Below, one piece after another: positions 7,773-17,577 of a DNA stretch of 64,000 bases; the first letter of the stretch is position 1, and each line of letters starts with the position of its first letter. The translations under genes were made by a program, and so were the position numbers. The stretch covers positions 62,001 through 126,000 of the forward strand of contig NZ_QGDU01000002.1 in NCBI RefSeq assembly GCF_003149045.1. The letters run 5' to 3'. This stretch comes from Fibrobacter sp. UWR4. Lineage in GTDB: Bacteria; Fibrobacterota; Fibrobacteria; Fibrobacterales; Fibrobacteraceae. The notes under the pieces were generated by a model that searched no databases, was not told the DNA's origin, and saw nothing but the letters and a program-made list of their open reading frames with translations.

Positions 7773-8318
7773 TTATTTTGCAGGTTTCCCAGCGCCCGCT
7801 TTTTTATAGCGTTCACGAATAAGCTGCAGATCATGCAGGTAGGGATTTCTGACGAAATCCTCAAACGCCCATGCCGTAGGATGGAAAACGCCCTTGGCAT
7901 AGGTCAGGAGCATATCCAGCCAGACACCGTTTCCCGCATAAAGTTTAAAGGGGCCTCGCTTATAGCTGGGCAACACCACCTTGTCCATATCCATGTAGCC
8001 GATGTCAATATTCACATGACGGTGGTCCGGATTTTCACTGCTGGCGGTAGTCAATTCAAGGGCGTTACTGCGAGCCTTCTCTTCCGCAATGGTTTCAGGC
8101 GGTATCGTCTTCTCGAAGGAAACCACACCGCGATAAAGTCCATCGCCCATTTCCGGCTCATAATAGGGAGTCTTGTCAAAGGCAAATAGCTTGCCCTTAT
8201 GGCGGATCTTTCCCCAGGTTTTCTCCAGAAGTTCGATTACCGCCGGGTCCCATTCCGCACCCTTCTGCAGTACAAACGCAATCAGCTGAGCCTGTTCACT
8301 AAAATTTGAAGCCTTCAT
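7773..8318 (-). CDS. DUF4416 family protein
   Basis: 181 residues. The order of motifs fits DUF4416: AFDKTPYYEPEMGDGLYRG (about 49-67), FEKTIPPETIAEEKARSNALE, a central RHVNIDIGYMDMDKVVLPSYK and the late FEDFVRN...ERYKK. Length is typical for the family. No enzymatic role is established. It is convergent with the HESAH protein at 7139-7747 (25-bp gap) and lies downstream of the metzincin lipoprotein. Confidence 0.8.
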   Translation of the reverse strand: MKASNFSEQAQLIAFVLQKGAEWDPAVIELLEKTWGKIRHKGKLFAFDKTPYYEPEMGDGLYRGVVSFEKTIPPETIAEEKARSNALELTTASSENPDHRHVNIDIGYMDMDKVVLPSYKRGPFKLYAGNGVWLDMLLTYAKGVFHPTAWAFEDFVRNPYLHDLQLIRERYKKAGAGKPAK

Positions 8319-8343
8319 GAGAAAATCCTAAAATCAAAATCCA

Positions 8344-9639
8344 TTAGTGGGGGTAAATCATCAAAGTCTTGCGGACCATTTCCTGCTGCTGCGGGGTAAG
8401 TCCCGCATATTCCGTTTCTGTTTCCACAGGGAACATCAGGTTGTCCACATCCGGGCAAGTATTGATGTCAAAAAGACCTGCAGTAGACAGCATCACCTTA
8501 CCATAAAGACCACGATGACCGTGTCGAATTTTCATATCAGAACCGGAAGAGGATTTCTCCTTCACCAGGCCGCTGCTCAACAAGCCCTTGCAATAGGGGG
8601 TATCGGTAAAGCCGTCTTCAACCACGGAGTAATCCCCAATGACATAAAGATCTGCTGTAGTGGAAGAAGTATGTCGTAGTCCCAGGAAGTGTCCCGATTC
8701 ATGAACTGCAGTTTCAATGATATCGTTCATGGAATTCGACAATGAACCATTAGCAGTCTTCACATGTGCACCAAGCACAACCGTACTCGCTTCGCCACGT
8801 CCCAGATTTCCACTGAAGAGGTATGAATAACCCATCAGTCCTTCTTCATCAATGTAATGAGTCAGCACCAAGTCCAAGGCGTTTTCAGCACCAGGCCAAC
8901 CGCCACCGAGACTCTGCATCATTGTATCATCGTCGGAGCGCCCTGCTACCCAAGGCTGATTTGCAGGGTAATGATCTCCTACGACAGGATGATTTTCCGC
9001 ATGGTTCACATAAAGGGTATCAATCACAATTCCCGTGTAGAACTTCCTAAAGTTGGCGAGCATGGCCGTAGCAAGTTCCTCTTCAGTAAAGCCATCCAAC
9101 TTTTGCGCTACGTTACCCACCAGGACCAGGTTCAGGGATAAATGGTCGGAATAAGCCCCGTCACCCGTAAGGCGAACATTTTTTGTGGAACCTTTATAGA
9201 AATCCTTGCCCTTTTCCAGTGTCACAGCCCATTCAGCAGCATCGTTTTCTTCGCAAAGGAAACGATACACGTAGCGTCCCTCTTCCAAGGAGGCTTCCAA
9301 AAGTCGCACAGGATGAACAAAAGAGGAACCTTGCTTGTTCTTGCCAATACGGAACAAATGCATCTTGGGAGCACCTGCAACCGTATCCGCATCAAAGGAG
9401 AGAGTATACGTGGCATTGGGATGGACTTCAAGAATTACACCACGAGCCAAATTTGCATCCACAGAGTCGCTGATTGCAGCGTCGTTAGGATACATCCAGT
9501 ACTGCAGATAGTGATCCTTGGGAGGATAGAGAACAAAGTCGGTATCTTCGGATTCCGCACAACCCGACATCAAAAAAGTCAAGCCCACCGCCAAAAGAGC
9601 CGAGGCAATCTTCAACATTTTTTTACAAAGAAACTTCAT
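8344..9639 (-). CDS. lipoprotein with metzincin-type zinc protease domain
   Basis: 431 residues. A signal peptide ends in a lipobox (LMSGC, Cys27), so the mature protein should be lipid-anchored. The zinc motif HESGHFLGLRH (313-323) is the complete HExxHxxGxxH of metzincins, and DNLMFPVE further on supplies the Met-turn. The preceding ~280 residues include beta-rich sequence and a conserved-looking VLTHYIDEEGLMGYSYLFSG. Closest in feel to pappalysin-like or uncharacterised bacterial metzincins. Substrate unknown. It is divergent from comEC (60-bp gap). Confidence 0.75.
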   Translation of the reverse strand: MKFLCKKMLKIASALLAVGLTFLMSGCAESEDTDFVLYPPKDHYLQYWMYPNDAAISDSVDANLARGVILEVHPNATYTLSFDADTVAGAPKMHLFRIGKNKQGSSFVHPVRLLEASLEEGRYVYRFLCEENDAAEWAVTLEKGKDFYKGSTKNVRLTGDGAYSDHLSLNLVLVGNVAQKLDGFTEEELATAMLANFRKFYTGIVIDTLYVNHAENHPVVGDHYPANQPWVAGRSDDDTMMQSLGGGWPGAENALDLVLTHYIDEEGLMGYSYLFSGNLGRGEASTVVLGAHVKTANGSLSNSMNDIIETAVHESGHFLGLRHTSSTTADLYVIGDYSVVEDGFTDTPYCKGLLSSGLVKEKSSSGSDMKIRHGHRGLYGKVMLSTAGLFDINTCPDVDNLMFPVETETEYAGLTPQQQEMVRKTLMIYPH

Positions 9640-9698
9640 TCAAACCTAACCTTAAATACGTGTATAAAGTATTTGCACCTAATATAGGTTTTTCGAGA

Positions 9699-12071
9699 AT
9701 GAAAAAAAAGTTCCTAGAGCCAATCCAAAGGGATATAAAAAAATTACTTCAACCCCTGATGGGAAAACCAGCCCTATTGAGCGCCCTGGTTTTAACCACC
9801 ACCATCGCAAGCATTCAGGAGCCTACTTATGCTCCAGTGTTTCTACTAGCTATTGCGATACTCACCCACTTCTTTTCCCGACGGCTCCAATGGGCTATTT
9901 TTGTGACTTTGTCCGCAGGAATACTATCGCTTGAGTTTTTTTCACAGCAGACGGATTCCGTACAAATTTTCCATCCCGAAGCTTGCGGGACCGTAGAAGC
10001 CTCACAGCCTAGGGCAAATGGATATGCCATCCTGGTAAACGTCTCGGAAGATTCTACCCAAAAATCCTACCGAGTCCGTCTGACAGAAAAACGGGATTTG
10101 TCCATCATTCCCCTGCCAGGAGACTCCATCTGCTACGAAGCTAGTTGGTATCCCGTAACACCTCCTACAGTACCAGGAGCCTTCGATACGGAAGGCTGGC
10201 TTCGATCCCAACATTTAGCAGCTTACGGAAAATTCAAACATTGGACAGTCCATGGTCATCAATGGATTCCCGAAAGGAGTTTCTTTGAATTCCGCCAGTG
10301 GATCAAGACCCGTTTCAGGAAATACCTGGACGATTCAGAAACAGGCCTTCTCCTGGGGTTATTAGCCGGAGACCGATCCGGAATTCCAGACGCACTCCGC
10401 AGTGATTTTCAGAGGTCAGGATTAGTCCACGTTCTTGCCATTAGCGGGTTCCATGTAGTCCTTCTTGCGGGAATGCTCATGATATTCCTGAAAGCCACCC
10501 GCCTCCCTCACCGCATGGTAAGAATTCTAGCGGTTATTCTCCTACTGGTATACATTCCCGTCACAGGAGGTTCCCCAGCCGTTCGCCGCGCAGTCATCAT
10601 GTTCGCGGTCCCGCAAATAGGCGCCATATTCCAGAGAACCTCCAACACCCTAAACAGTTTGGGAGTGGCTCTTATCCTATTGATTCTTCCGGAACCAAAC
10701 GTCATCTGGAACCCAGGTTTTCAGCTTTCCGTTGCGGCAACCGCAGGAATTCTCATTAGCGGGCCCATGAATCCCTTGAAGAATCTACCATCCAGATTCA
10801 AGAGAAATAAACTCTGGCAGAAATTCCAGGAATTCGTGGTGGAGCCAACTTACGTCACCTTGTGTGCCACCTTATCTACAGCCCCATTCCTCATCCATCA
10901 TTTCAAGACATTGTCCCCCTTCGCCTGGCTAGGAAACATTGTAGTCGTCCCCTCCATTTCCATGGGAATGCAAGCGGGGCTTTTCGGGCTGTTGTGCCCC
11001 ATAGACGAAATCCGCCAGTATTTCTGCTATGCAGCCCGTTTCTTTCTAAGACTCGCCTCCCTTCTCACCAAGTTCCTTTCAGATTCATCGCAGGCAGCCA
11101 CAACAGTCGGCCCCTTCGGTCCATCCATTCTATTGTTGTGCGGATTCCTCATCCTCCTTATTCCAGCTTACCGAAACAATCCTCTGGCAAGAAAACTAGC
11201 CTTAGGGAGCCTTCTTTTTTTTAGCGTCCATTTCCTTTGTGTCGGTTACCAGCGGGCAATAGTCCCCACCTGGTCCTTGACCACAGTGGATGTGGGGCAG
11301 GGCGATTCCCATCTTATTACCACCCCCTCCCAAAAACATATTCTGGTGGATTCAGGGGACGCCCCCGACCCTTTGGATAAACACAGCAAGTCCACTCCCG
11401 ACGCAGGAAAAAACATTCTCGTTCCTTATCTTCATCACATTGGCGTTTCCACTCTGGACGCCCTCATCATTACTCATGCGGACAAGGACCACTTCGGCGG
11501 ATCCTTATCCCTCATCAGGACTTTTCCCGTAAAGGAAATCTGGATGTCCCGCTGCTCCCGCGAGGAAACCAAGCCCCTATGGAAGCAGGTCATCCGTGAG
11601 GCCAATCGCCGACACATCCCCATCAGGGATATCCACCGTGGAATCCTCTGGAAAGAAAACCTTTTCCAGCTATGGGTTCTTCATCCGGACACATCGGGCT
11701 GCACCGACGAGAACACCCAGAGCATCACCCTCAGGGCCAAAGGACTTGGTCACTCCGCAATCCTCACAGGCGACCTGACCGTCGCAGGAGAAAAACAGAT
11801 TCTCCGCTCCGGGATTTACTTAAAAAGTGACGTCCTGAAATTGGGACACCACGGGTCAAAAACTTCCAGCAGCAGGCCTTTTCTGGAGCAGGTACAGCCT
11901 CAAGTCGCCATCATTTCCAGCGGAAGGCGCAACAGATTTCGCCATCCCCACAAGCAGGTCATCCAGCGACTGGATTCACTCTCCATTCCCTATTTGAACA
12001 CCGCAGAAAAGGGAACCATTAAAATGACCTTCAGCAAAGATTCACTGAAGGTTCACACCATGCTGGAATAA
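9699..12071 (+). CDS. comEC: ComEC/Rec2 DNA-uptake channel protein
   Basis: 790 residues from the ATG at 9699 (the frame also opens at a GTG at 9660). Inner-membrane channel for DNA uptake during transformation. The layout is classic: N-terminal helices and a DUF4131-like OB region (about 1-200), the Competence core (LLAGDRSGIPDALRSDFQRSGLVHVLAISGFHV, about 220-480) and a C-terminal metallo-beta-lactamase-like domain (THADKDHFGG about 592, LGHHGSKTSSS about 720). The catalytic-type His/Asp motifs are kept. Other competence genes are not adjacent, but a GspE/PilB-type ATPase lies at 49771. Confidence 0.93.
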   Translation: MKKKFLEPIQRDIKKLLQPLMGKPALLSALVLTTTIASIQEPTYAPVFLLAIAILTHFFSRRLQWAIFVTLSAGILSLEFFSQQTDSVQIFHPEACGTVEASQPRANGYAILVNVSEDSTQKSYRVRLTEKRDLSIIPLPGDSICYEASWYPVTPPTVPGAFDTEGWLRSQHLAAYGKFKHWTVHGHQWIPERSFFEFRQWIKTRFRKYLDDSETGLLLGLLAGDRSGIPDALRSDFQRSGLVHVLAISGFHVVLLAGMLMIFLKATRLPHRMVRILAVILLLVYIPVTGGSPAVRRAVIMFAVPQIGAIFQRTSNTLNSLGVALILLILPEPNVIWNPGFQLSVAATAGILISGPMNPLKNLPSRFKRNKLWQKFQEFVVEPTYVTLCATLSTAPFLIHHFKTLSPFAWLGNIVVVPSISMGMQAGLFGLLCPIDEIRQYFCYAARFFLRLASLLTKFLSDSSQAATTVGPFGPSILLLCGFLILLIPAYRNNPLARKLALGSLLFFSVHFLCVGYQRAIVPTWSLTTVDVGQGDSHLITTPSQKHILVDSGDAPDPLDKHSKSTPDAGKNILVPYLHHIGVSTLDALIITHADKDHFGGSLSLIRTFPVKEIWMSRCSREETKPLWKQVIREANRRHIPIRDIHRGILWKENLFQLWVLHPDTSGCTDENTQSITLRAKGLGHSAILTGDLTVAGEKQILRSGIYLKSDVLKLGHHGSKTSSSRPFLEQVQPQVAIISSGRRNRFRHPHKQVIQRLDSLSIPYLNTAEKGTIKMTFSKDSLKVHTMLE

Positions 12072-12080
12072 CGACGGGAT

Positions 12081-12845
12081 TTAATTTTCCGAAGCGGCCG
12101 CGTTGCGGCGTTTCAGCTCGTTATTCAGCGGAACATAGATAAAACTAAAAAGTATATAACCGCAGAGCAGAACAATCCAGTGATTCCAATGCAGTCGAGT
12201 TTCAATGAAATGCATTTCCACAAACATGAAGGGACCTGCAATCAGGAACAACGGCAGTTGCCTGCACTGATCCGCCAGCGAAAAACGACTTTCGTAGCTG
12301 ACAATGGAATTCATCATGGGGAAACTGGTACAAAAGCCCCCCATCAACCGCTTAATGAACATCAATCCGCTCACCACGCAAGCAATGGCAGGAGCCTTGA
12401 TATATATAGGCAGCGGAGTCTTGTAGCGTATTCCAGCACTATACTTCTGCTTCTGGAACATAATGGTGCCTACAACAAAATCGAAGGCACAGACCCCCAG
12501 GAAAAAGCCCTCGCCTTCAGGAATTCGCGGCATCAGAAAAGTACCCAGCAGGACAAAGCAGGCCAGTCCAATAATGATGGAAGGAACAATGGGAATTCTT
12601 GCCTTATAATGAAGGATTCGAACAATGTTTGCATACAGCATACACATGAATCCAGAGATGGCGTTGGCGGCTCCAATAGGAAGACCAACCGCGATATAGG
12701 CAAAACCAAAGGGAATAGGAATAGTAGCCGTCACCGCCTTCAACTGAGGGTCCTTCAAGTACGCACTCAAAGTTCCCAGGGCGGTAACCATGACCACCAG
12801 GAGCCAATCATAAAAAGTAAAGTTAAAATTCAGCGATTCCAGCAT
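12081..12845 (-). CDS. multi-helix membrane protein, hypothetical
   Basis: 254 residues with about seven hydrophobic segments (for example FGFAYIAVGLPIGAANAISG, IVPSIIIGLACFVLLGTFLMP). No soluble domain or catalytic motif is recognised. The gene is convergent with comEC, with stops 9 bp apart. TATCTT on the minus strand (12856-12861) lies 10 nt before the ATG and there is no clear Shine-Dalgarno, so the leader is very short at best. Function unknown. Confidence 0.6.
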   Translation of the reverse strand: MLESLNFNFTFYDWLLVVMVTALGTLSAYLKDPQLKAVTATIPIPFGFAYIAVGLPIGAANAISGFMCMLYANIVRILHYKARIPIVPSIIIGLACFVLLGTFLMPRIPEGEGFFLGVCAFDFVVGTIMFQKQKYSAGIRYKTPLPIYIKAPAIACVVSGLMFIKRLMGGFCTSFPMMNSIVSYESRFSLADQCRQLPLFLIAGPFMFVEMHFIETRLHWNHWIVLLCGYILFSFIYVPLNNELKRRNAAASEN

Positions 12846-12891
12846 GACGGGCCCAAAGATAGCTAAGTCATTAGCAGCCCGCTAGGGAACT

Positions 12892-14586
12892 TTAGGATTC
12901 CATACTTCTATAGTATTCTTCAAGGCGAGGACGAGCCCTATCAAAGTACACCCTCAGGGAAGGATCGAACTGAGTGCCCATGCCTTCAATGATGATATCA
13001 TAAGCCTTTTCAAAGGAGAACTTGTCCTTATAGCAACGCTTACTGACCAATGCGTCATAGACGTCGGCAACAGCCATCACGCGTGCTTCAAAAGGAATCT
13101 CCGCACCCTTCAAGCCGTTGGGATAGCCCTTACCATTGAAATGCTCATGATGGAACCAGGCCACATTTCTTGCAATCTGAACGAAGGACGGTTCCTCGAT
13201 CTGAGACAGGAGGTTTTCCACAATGGCAGCCCCCTGAGACGGATGAGTCTTCATGACTTCGTATTCTTCCGGAGTGAATCGACCCGGCTTACGCAAGATA
13301 GCGTCATCAATGGCAATCTTACCCAGGTCGTGCATAGGCGCACTCTTGATCAAGGCGTCATAGAACTTATCGCTGTAGTTGGAATCAGGATCCTTTCGCA
13401 GTTCTTCCACCAGGATCGCAACCACCTGGCTCGTACGTTTGATATGGCCCCCGGTATTGCTGTCACGGCTTTCGACCATGTTCGCCATGCCCACCACCAT
13501 CTGTTCCTGAATAGCGTGAATCTGGGAAGCATTTGTCTTAGCCAGACTTTCCAAGCGGCTGTTGCTGTTGCCCAGCATGCGTACGTAGTTATGGATTTCA
13601 GTATCGTCTTCGACTTTGAACAGGTTGGCGGCCTTCTGGGCGGCAAAACGAAGTACCTTTAGGGAAAGCTTGTAATGACGCTTTCCACGACTCACTTCCT
13701 TGAACTCGACCTTCTTACCAGATTCATAATCCTTAACCCAGTTAATGAGCAACAACTCCATTTCAGAATTATTGGACATGATCTTGTCCACACGACAACG
13801 ACGAAGTTCACGGAAGAATCCGTAAGCAATTTTATTGGCACCCAGGAAATGGAAATCCGAGAATACAGAAATGTAACCGTCGGTGTTATTCTCTTCAAGA
13901 GCATTTACCACGTTCTGGGTAATGTCATAATATCGGACACGGTAACAGATGTAGAGAAGAACAAACTGGTCGAACACATAAACCGCGGGCATGATGACCG
14001 TGTCCGTTTCAAGGAATCGAGCCAGGATGAAAGAAAGAATACTTACAATTTCAATCAAGGAGAGGGCTATAAGACTCTTGTAGGAAACGTTCTTTTTCTT
14101 GGCAAAGGAATAGACGATCAAGCTGATATTCGCAATGACATATCCCACCAACATGACATTGAACAACGTGTGGCCAGGCCCATAAGTAGCCACATAGTTT
14201 CCAACACCATAGGTCTGAACATACTCAATCGAGGTATAATAAATGTCGCTATAGCCAACTGTTGCGGAAAGGCCAAAAACAAGGAACGAAAACAGATAGA
14301 GGAATAGTCTTCCCCATGCCGGGAAAGGAGTTCCACAAACAGCAAGAACGGCATTGAAGGTAAACATGGGCAGGAAGATTGCCGCCACATAGTTCATCTT
14401 ATTCGCTATAATAGCTTCGCCCACGTCCGTGGACAAAGCCAACAGCAAATGACCAACGCAGGCAACAAATGCTGCAAAAAATATGGCGAAATAAGGACCA
14501 CGTTGTCCACCGTGGTTTATTCGCGTAAGCACAACGATGTTGATTGCCGCTATAACGCAAAGCGCAATAAAATATCCAATAACCAT
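12892..14586 (-). CDS. membrane HD-GYP phosphodiesterase (7TM sensor)
   Basis: 564 residues from the ATG at 14586, preferred over a GTG at 14616 because AAGGG lies upstream and the protein then begins with its first helix. About seven membrane helices occupy residues 1-220, of the 7TM sensor kind also seen on histidine kinases. A linker leads to an HD-GYP domain (about 370-564) with HDLGKIAID, then HHEHFNGKGYPNGL and AVADVYDAL. Such domains hydrolyse cyclic di-GMP; all key motifs, including GYP, are present. The ligand sensed by the membrane part is unknown. A TATCTT box on the minus strand precedes the gene by about 33 nt. Confidence 0.9.
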   Translation of the reverse strand: MVIGYFIALCVIAAINIVVLTRINHGGQRGPYFAIFFAAFVACVGHLLLALSTDVGEAIIANKMNYVAAIFLPMFTFNAVLAVCGTPFPAWGRLFLYLFSFLVFGLSATVGYSDIYYTSIEYVQTYGVGNYVATYGPGHTLFNVMLVGYVIANISLIVYSFAKKKNVSYKSLIALSLIEIVSILSFILARFLETDTVIMPAVYVFDQFVLLYICYRVRYYDITQNVVNALEENNTDGYISVFSDFHFLGANKIAYGFFRELRRCRVDKIMSNNSEMELLLINWVKDYESGKKVEFKEVSRGKRHYKLSLKVLRFAAQKAANLFKVEDDTEIHNYVRMLGNSNSRLESLAKTNASQIHAIQEQMVVGMANMVESRDSNTGGHIKRTSQVVAILVEELRKDPDSNYSDKFYDALIKSAPMHDLGKIAIDDAILRKPGRFTPEEYEVMKTHPSQGAAIVENLLSQIEEPSFVQIARNVAWFHHEHFNGKGYPNGLKGAEIPFEARVMAVADVYDALVSKRCYKDKFSFEKAYDIIIEGMGTQFDPSLRVYFDRARPRLEEYYRSMES

Positions 14587-14692
14587 TATAACATGCCCTT
14601 CTTGCACCAAACCCACAAGAAAGATAGTTATTTACAAAAACGCTTCAATTCTGCTACACCAGAAATGTTAAGAAAAATCAACATATATCGTT

Positions 14693-14729
14693 ATAAAAAA
14701 AGACCGCCCTGGTCTAACCCAGAGCGGTC
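14693..14729 (-). terminator. intrinsic terminator of pnp
   Basis: GACCGC-c-CTGG (14702-14712) pairs with CCAG-a-GCGGTC (14719-14729). On the minus strand the stem is followed by seven T. Confidence 0.85.
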
Positions 14730-14752
14730 ATCTTTAAAGTTCGAGCTCGAAA

Positions 14753-17020
14753 TTAAGCTTCGGTTGCGGTCGCTTCTGCAGCAGCGGGTGCTTCAGGAGC
14801 GGCTTCTACTGCGGGAGCAGCTTCAGCAGGTGCTTCGGCCTTCGGGGGGAGCAGAGCCTTCATGGAAAGCTTGACCTTACCCTTCGGGTCAACACCGAGG
14901 CAGAGAACTTCAACTTCGTCACCGACGTGAACAACGTCTTCGACCTTGTCGACGCGATGGTCAGCAAGTTCAGAGATGTGCACGAGACCGTCACGACCCG
15001 GGAGGATTTCAACGAATGCGCCGAACGGCTGGATCGTCTTCACCTTGCCCTTGTACTTGCGGCCCGGTTCCGGTTCTGCAGTGAGTTCTTCGATCATGCG
15101 GCGGCAAACTGCAGCAGCCTTACCAGTCGGAGCAGCGATGTCAACGTTACCGTTGTCGTCGATATTGATGGTGCAGCCAGTCTGAGCCTGCATGCCCTTA
15201 ATGACAGAGCCACCAGAGCCGATCACGTCACGGATCTTGTTGGTGGGCACCTTCATCTTAAGCATGGTCGGAGCCTTTTCGGAAACCTTCGGACGGGGTG
15301 CTGCGAGGCCCAGTTCAGCCATACGGCCGAGAATGTGGAGACGGCCCTGCTTGGCCTGTTCCAAAGCCTGACGCATCAGTTCCGGAGTGATACCACGGAT
15401 CTTGATATCCATCTGGAAGGCAGTGATACCTTCTGCGGTACCAGTCACCTTGAAGTCCATATCGCCGAGGTGGTCTTCAGTGCCAGTAATGTCGGACAAG
15501 ATTTCAATCTTGCCGCCTTCCTTCACGGAACCCTTTTCGGAGATGAGGCCCATTGCGATACCAGCAACCGGAGCCTTGATAGGAACGCCAGCGTCCATCA
15601 AGGAGAGGCAGCCACCGCAAACGGAAGCCATGGAAGAAGAACCGTTGGATTCCTGAATTTCGGAAACCACGCGGATGGTGTACGGGAAATCTTCGGGCAG
15701 CGGAAGAACTGCAGCCAGAGAGCGTTCTGCGAGATGGCCGTGACCAATTTCGCGACGGCTGGTGCCGAGACGCTTGCATTCACCCACGCTGTACGGCGGG
15801 AAGTTGTAATGCAGCATGTAGCTCTTAGCGCCTTCGCCCTGGAGGCTTTCGTAACGCTGTTCGTCAGCCTTAGTACCGAGAGTACATACAACGAAACCCT
15901 GAGTTTCACCGCGCTGGAAAATGGCGGAGCCATGAGCGCTGGGGAGAACACCCATATCAATTTCGATGGGGCGGATTTCGGTAGTGGTACGACCGTCGAG
16001 ACGGACATGTTCGTTGAGGATCATTTCGCGCATTGCGGTGCGTTCCAGATCACCAAAGATTGCCTTGGCATCAGCAAGGAGAGCAGCGTCCTGAGCGTCA
16101 CCTTCGCCGATGATAGCGAGGATGCGAGGATCTTCAGTCATACGCTTGCAGAGATCTGCCATAGCCGGATAGAAGTCGGTCTTGACCATGTTGGAATGAA
16201 CGTCCTTCTGGAGTTCGTCATTCACAACTTCCTTGACTGCAACGAGCAGTTTGTCGTGAGCTTCGCCGAGATCCTTCGGAGCGAGGATCATCTTCGGCAT
16301 CTTGCCACACTGGTCCACAAGCTTCTGCTGAGCAACGCAGAGCTGCTTGATGACTTCGTGACCGGCGAGGATTGCGTTGATCATGGTGTCTTCGGACACT
16401 TCATAAGCGCCACCTTCCACCATGCAGACGGAGTCTTCGGTACCGGCGACCACCATGTCCAGATCGGCGCATGCGATCTGATCATAGGTCGGCATCACAA
16501 CGTTCTGACCGTCAACCACAGCCACACGAACTGCAGCAACCTGCTGTTCGAACGGGAGGTCAGAAAGACCAATGGAGAGAGAAGCAGCGCTCACGCCGAG
16601 AACGTCGGGAGCGAACTTCTTGTCGGCAGACATGACCTGCACGATGACCTGGACTTCACGAGTGAAGTTTTCCGGGAACATGGGGCGGATCGGTCGGTCG
16701 ATAATACGAGCGGACAGGGTTTCTTCGTCAGACGGACGACCGGCTTCACGCTTGGAGTAGCCACCCGGGAGGCGACCAGCAGCGTAGGCCTTTTCGCGGT
16801 ATTCAACCGTCAGGGGGAAGAAGTCACCTTCCTTTTCTTCGCCATAGCAGACAGTGGACAGGACGAATGCGTCACCCATCTTGGCAACAGCAGCGCCACG
16901 AGCCTGCTTAGCAATACGGCCGGTTTCGAAAGAGATGACTCGACCATCGGGAAGTGTTACAGACACTTCCTTCGGGTCCAGCATCTTGCCGTACTTTTCT
17001 TTGTAAGCATCAATAGACAT
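14753..17020 (-). CDS. pnp: polyribonucleotide nucleotidyltransferase (PNPase)
   Basis: 755 residues. Phosphorolytic 3'-5' exoribonuclease of RNA decay. Two RNase PH domains, a KH domain (KIRDVIGSGGSVIKGMQAQTG, about 565-590) and an S1 domain (GKVKTIQPFGAFVEILPGRDGLVHIS, about 637-662) occur in the normal order. The last ~35 residues are an Ala/Glu/Pro-rich tail after the S1 domain. The start has GGAGA 6 nt upstream. It lies 23 bp after rpsO in the same direction, the usual rpsO-pnp operon. Confidence 0.97.
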   Translation of the reverse strand: MSIDAYKEKYGKMLDPKEVSVTLPDGRVISFETGRIAKQARGAAVAKMGDAFVLSTVCYGEEKEGDFFPLTVEYREKAYAAGRLPGGYSKREAGRPSDEETLSARIIDRPIRPMFPENFTREVQVIVQVMSADKKFAPDVLGVSAASLSIGLSDLPFEQQVAAVRVAVVDGQNVVMPTYDQIACADLDMVVAGTEDSVCMVEGGAYEVSEDTMINAILAGHEVIKQLCVAQQKLVDQCGKMPKMILAPKDLGEAHDKLLVAVKEVVNDELQKDVHSNMVKTDFYPAMADLCKRMTEDPRILAIIGEGDAQDAALLADAKAIFGDLERTAMREMILNEHVRLDGRTTTEIRPIEIDMGVLPSAHGSAIFQRGETQGFVVCTLGTKADEQRYESLQGEGAKSYMLHYNFPPYSVGECKRLGTSRREIGHGHLAERSLAAVLPLPEDFPYTIRVVSEIQESNGSSSMASVCGGCLSLMDAGVPIKAPVAGIAMGLISEKGSVKEGGKIEILSDITGTEDHLGDMDFKVTGTAEGITAFQMDIKIRGITPELMRQALEQAKQGRLHILGRMAELGLAAPRPKVSEKAPTMLKMKVPTNKIRDVIGSGGSVIKGMQAQTGCTINIDDNGNVDIAAPTGKAAAVCRRMIEELTAEPEPGRKYKGKVKTIQPFGAFVEILPGRDGLVHISELADHRVDKVEDVVHVGDEVEVLCLGVDPKGKVKLSMKALLPPKAEAPAEAAPAVEAAPEAPAAAEATATEA

Positions 17021-17043
17021 AGATTATCTCCAGTCCACAGAAA

Positions 17044-17316
17044 TTAGCCGCGCAGACCAAGTTCCTTGATGAGAGCACGCTGAGCGATAATATCCTTTTC
17101 GCCGTAGTACTTGAGGAGGTTCTTGCGCTTTGCAACCATCATAGCCAGACCACGCAGAGAGTGGTGGTCCTTCTTGTGCTGCTTGGCATGTTCGGTGAGG
17201 TTCTTGATCTTTTCGGTCAGGAGAGCGATCTGAACGCGGACGTTACCGGTGTCCTTTTCGTTTGCGCCGAACTTAGCGGTGATTTCTGCAGCCTTTTCTT
17301 TAGTAATAGTAGCCAT
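17044..17316 (-). CDS. rpsO: 30S ribosomal protein S15
   Basis: 90 residues, the normal length. Typical segments are TGNVRVQIALLTEKIKNLTEH, KKDHHSLRGLAMMVAKRKNLL and the terminal YYGEKDIIAQRALIKELGLRG. Primary 16S rRNA-binding protein of the small subunit. AAAGGAACAGG precedes the ATG. First gene of the rpsO-pnp pair. Confidence 0.97.
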   Translation of the reverse strand: MATITKEKAAEITAKFGANEKDTGNVRVQIALLTEKIKNLTEHAKQHKKDHHSLRGLAMMVAKRKNLLKYYGEKDIIAQRALIKELGLRG

Positions 17317-17491
17317 TTTACTACCTGTTCCTTTTGGTTTGTTTGTTTTACTGTGTTACACGTTTGCACCCGAGTATTCTACATGCACTCCCAGTGGAAT
17401 TAACTGGTCGGGAATACCAAGGTGAAATGACGTTGGCATAAATATAGGATAGTTGGAAGCAAGAAGTAGGGCGTAAGAAGAAAAAAGATGG

Positions 17492-17530
17492 CAAAAAAAG
17501 GGGTGTTTTCGACGAAAATCGAAAGCACCC
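17492..17530 (-). terminator. intrinsic terminator of the outer-membrane protein gene at 17578
   Basis: GGGTGTTTTCGA (17501-17512) pairs with TCGAAAGCACCC (17519-17530) around 6 nt. On the minus strand the stem is followed by a run of T. Confidence 0.8.
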
Positions 17531-17577
17531 TCGTAATTTTAAACGTTTTTCCGCAAACGCGTCGTATTTTTCGGATT

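Noticed and set aside
14927-17047. 706-codon open frame antisense to pnp
   Set aside because: pnp on the other strand is unmistakable and complete. The antisense frame mirrors its codon bias, is His/Asn/Val-rich without domain pattern, and has no own signals.
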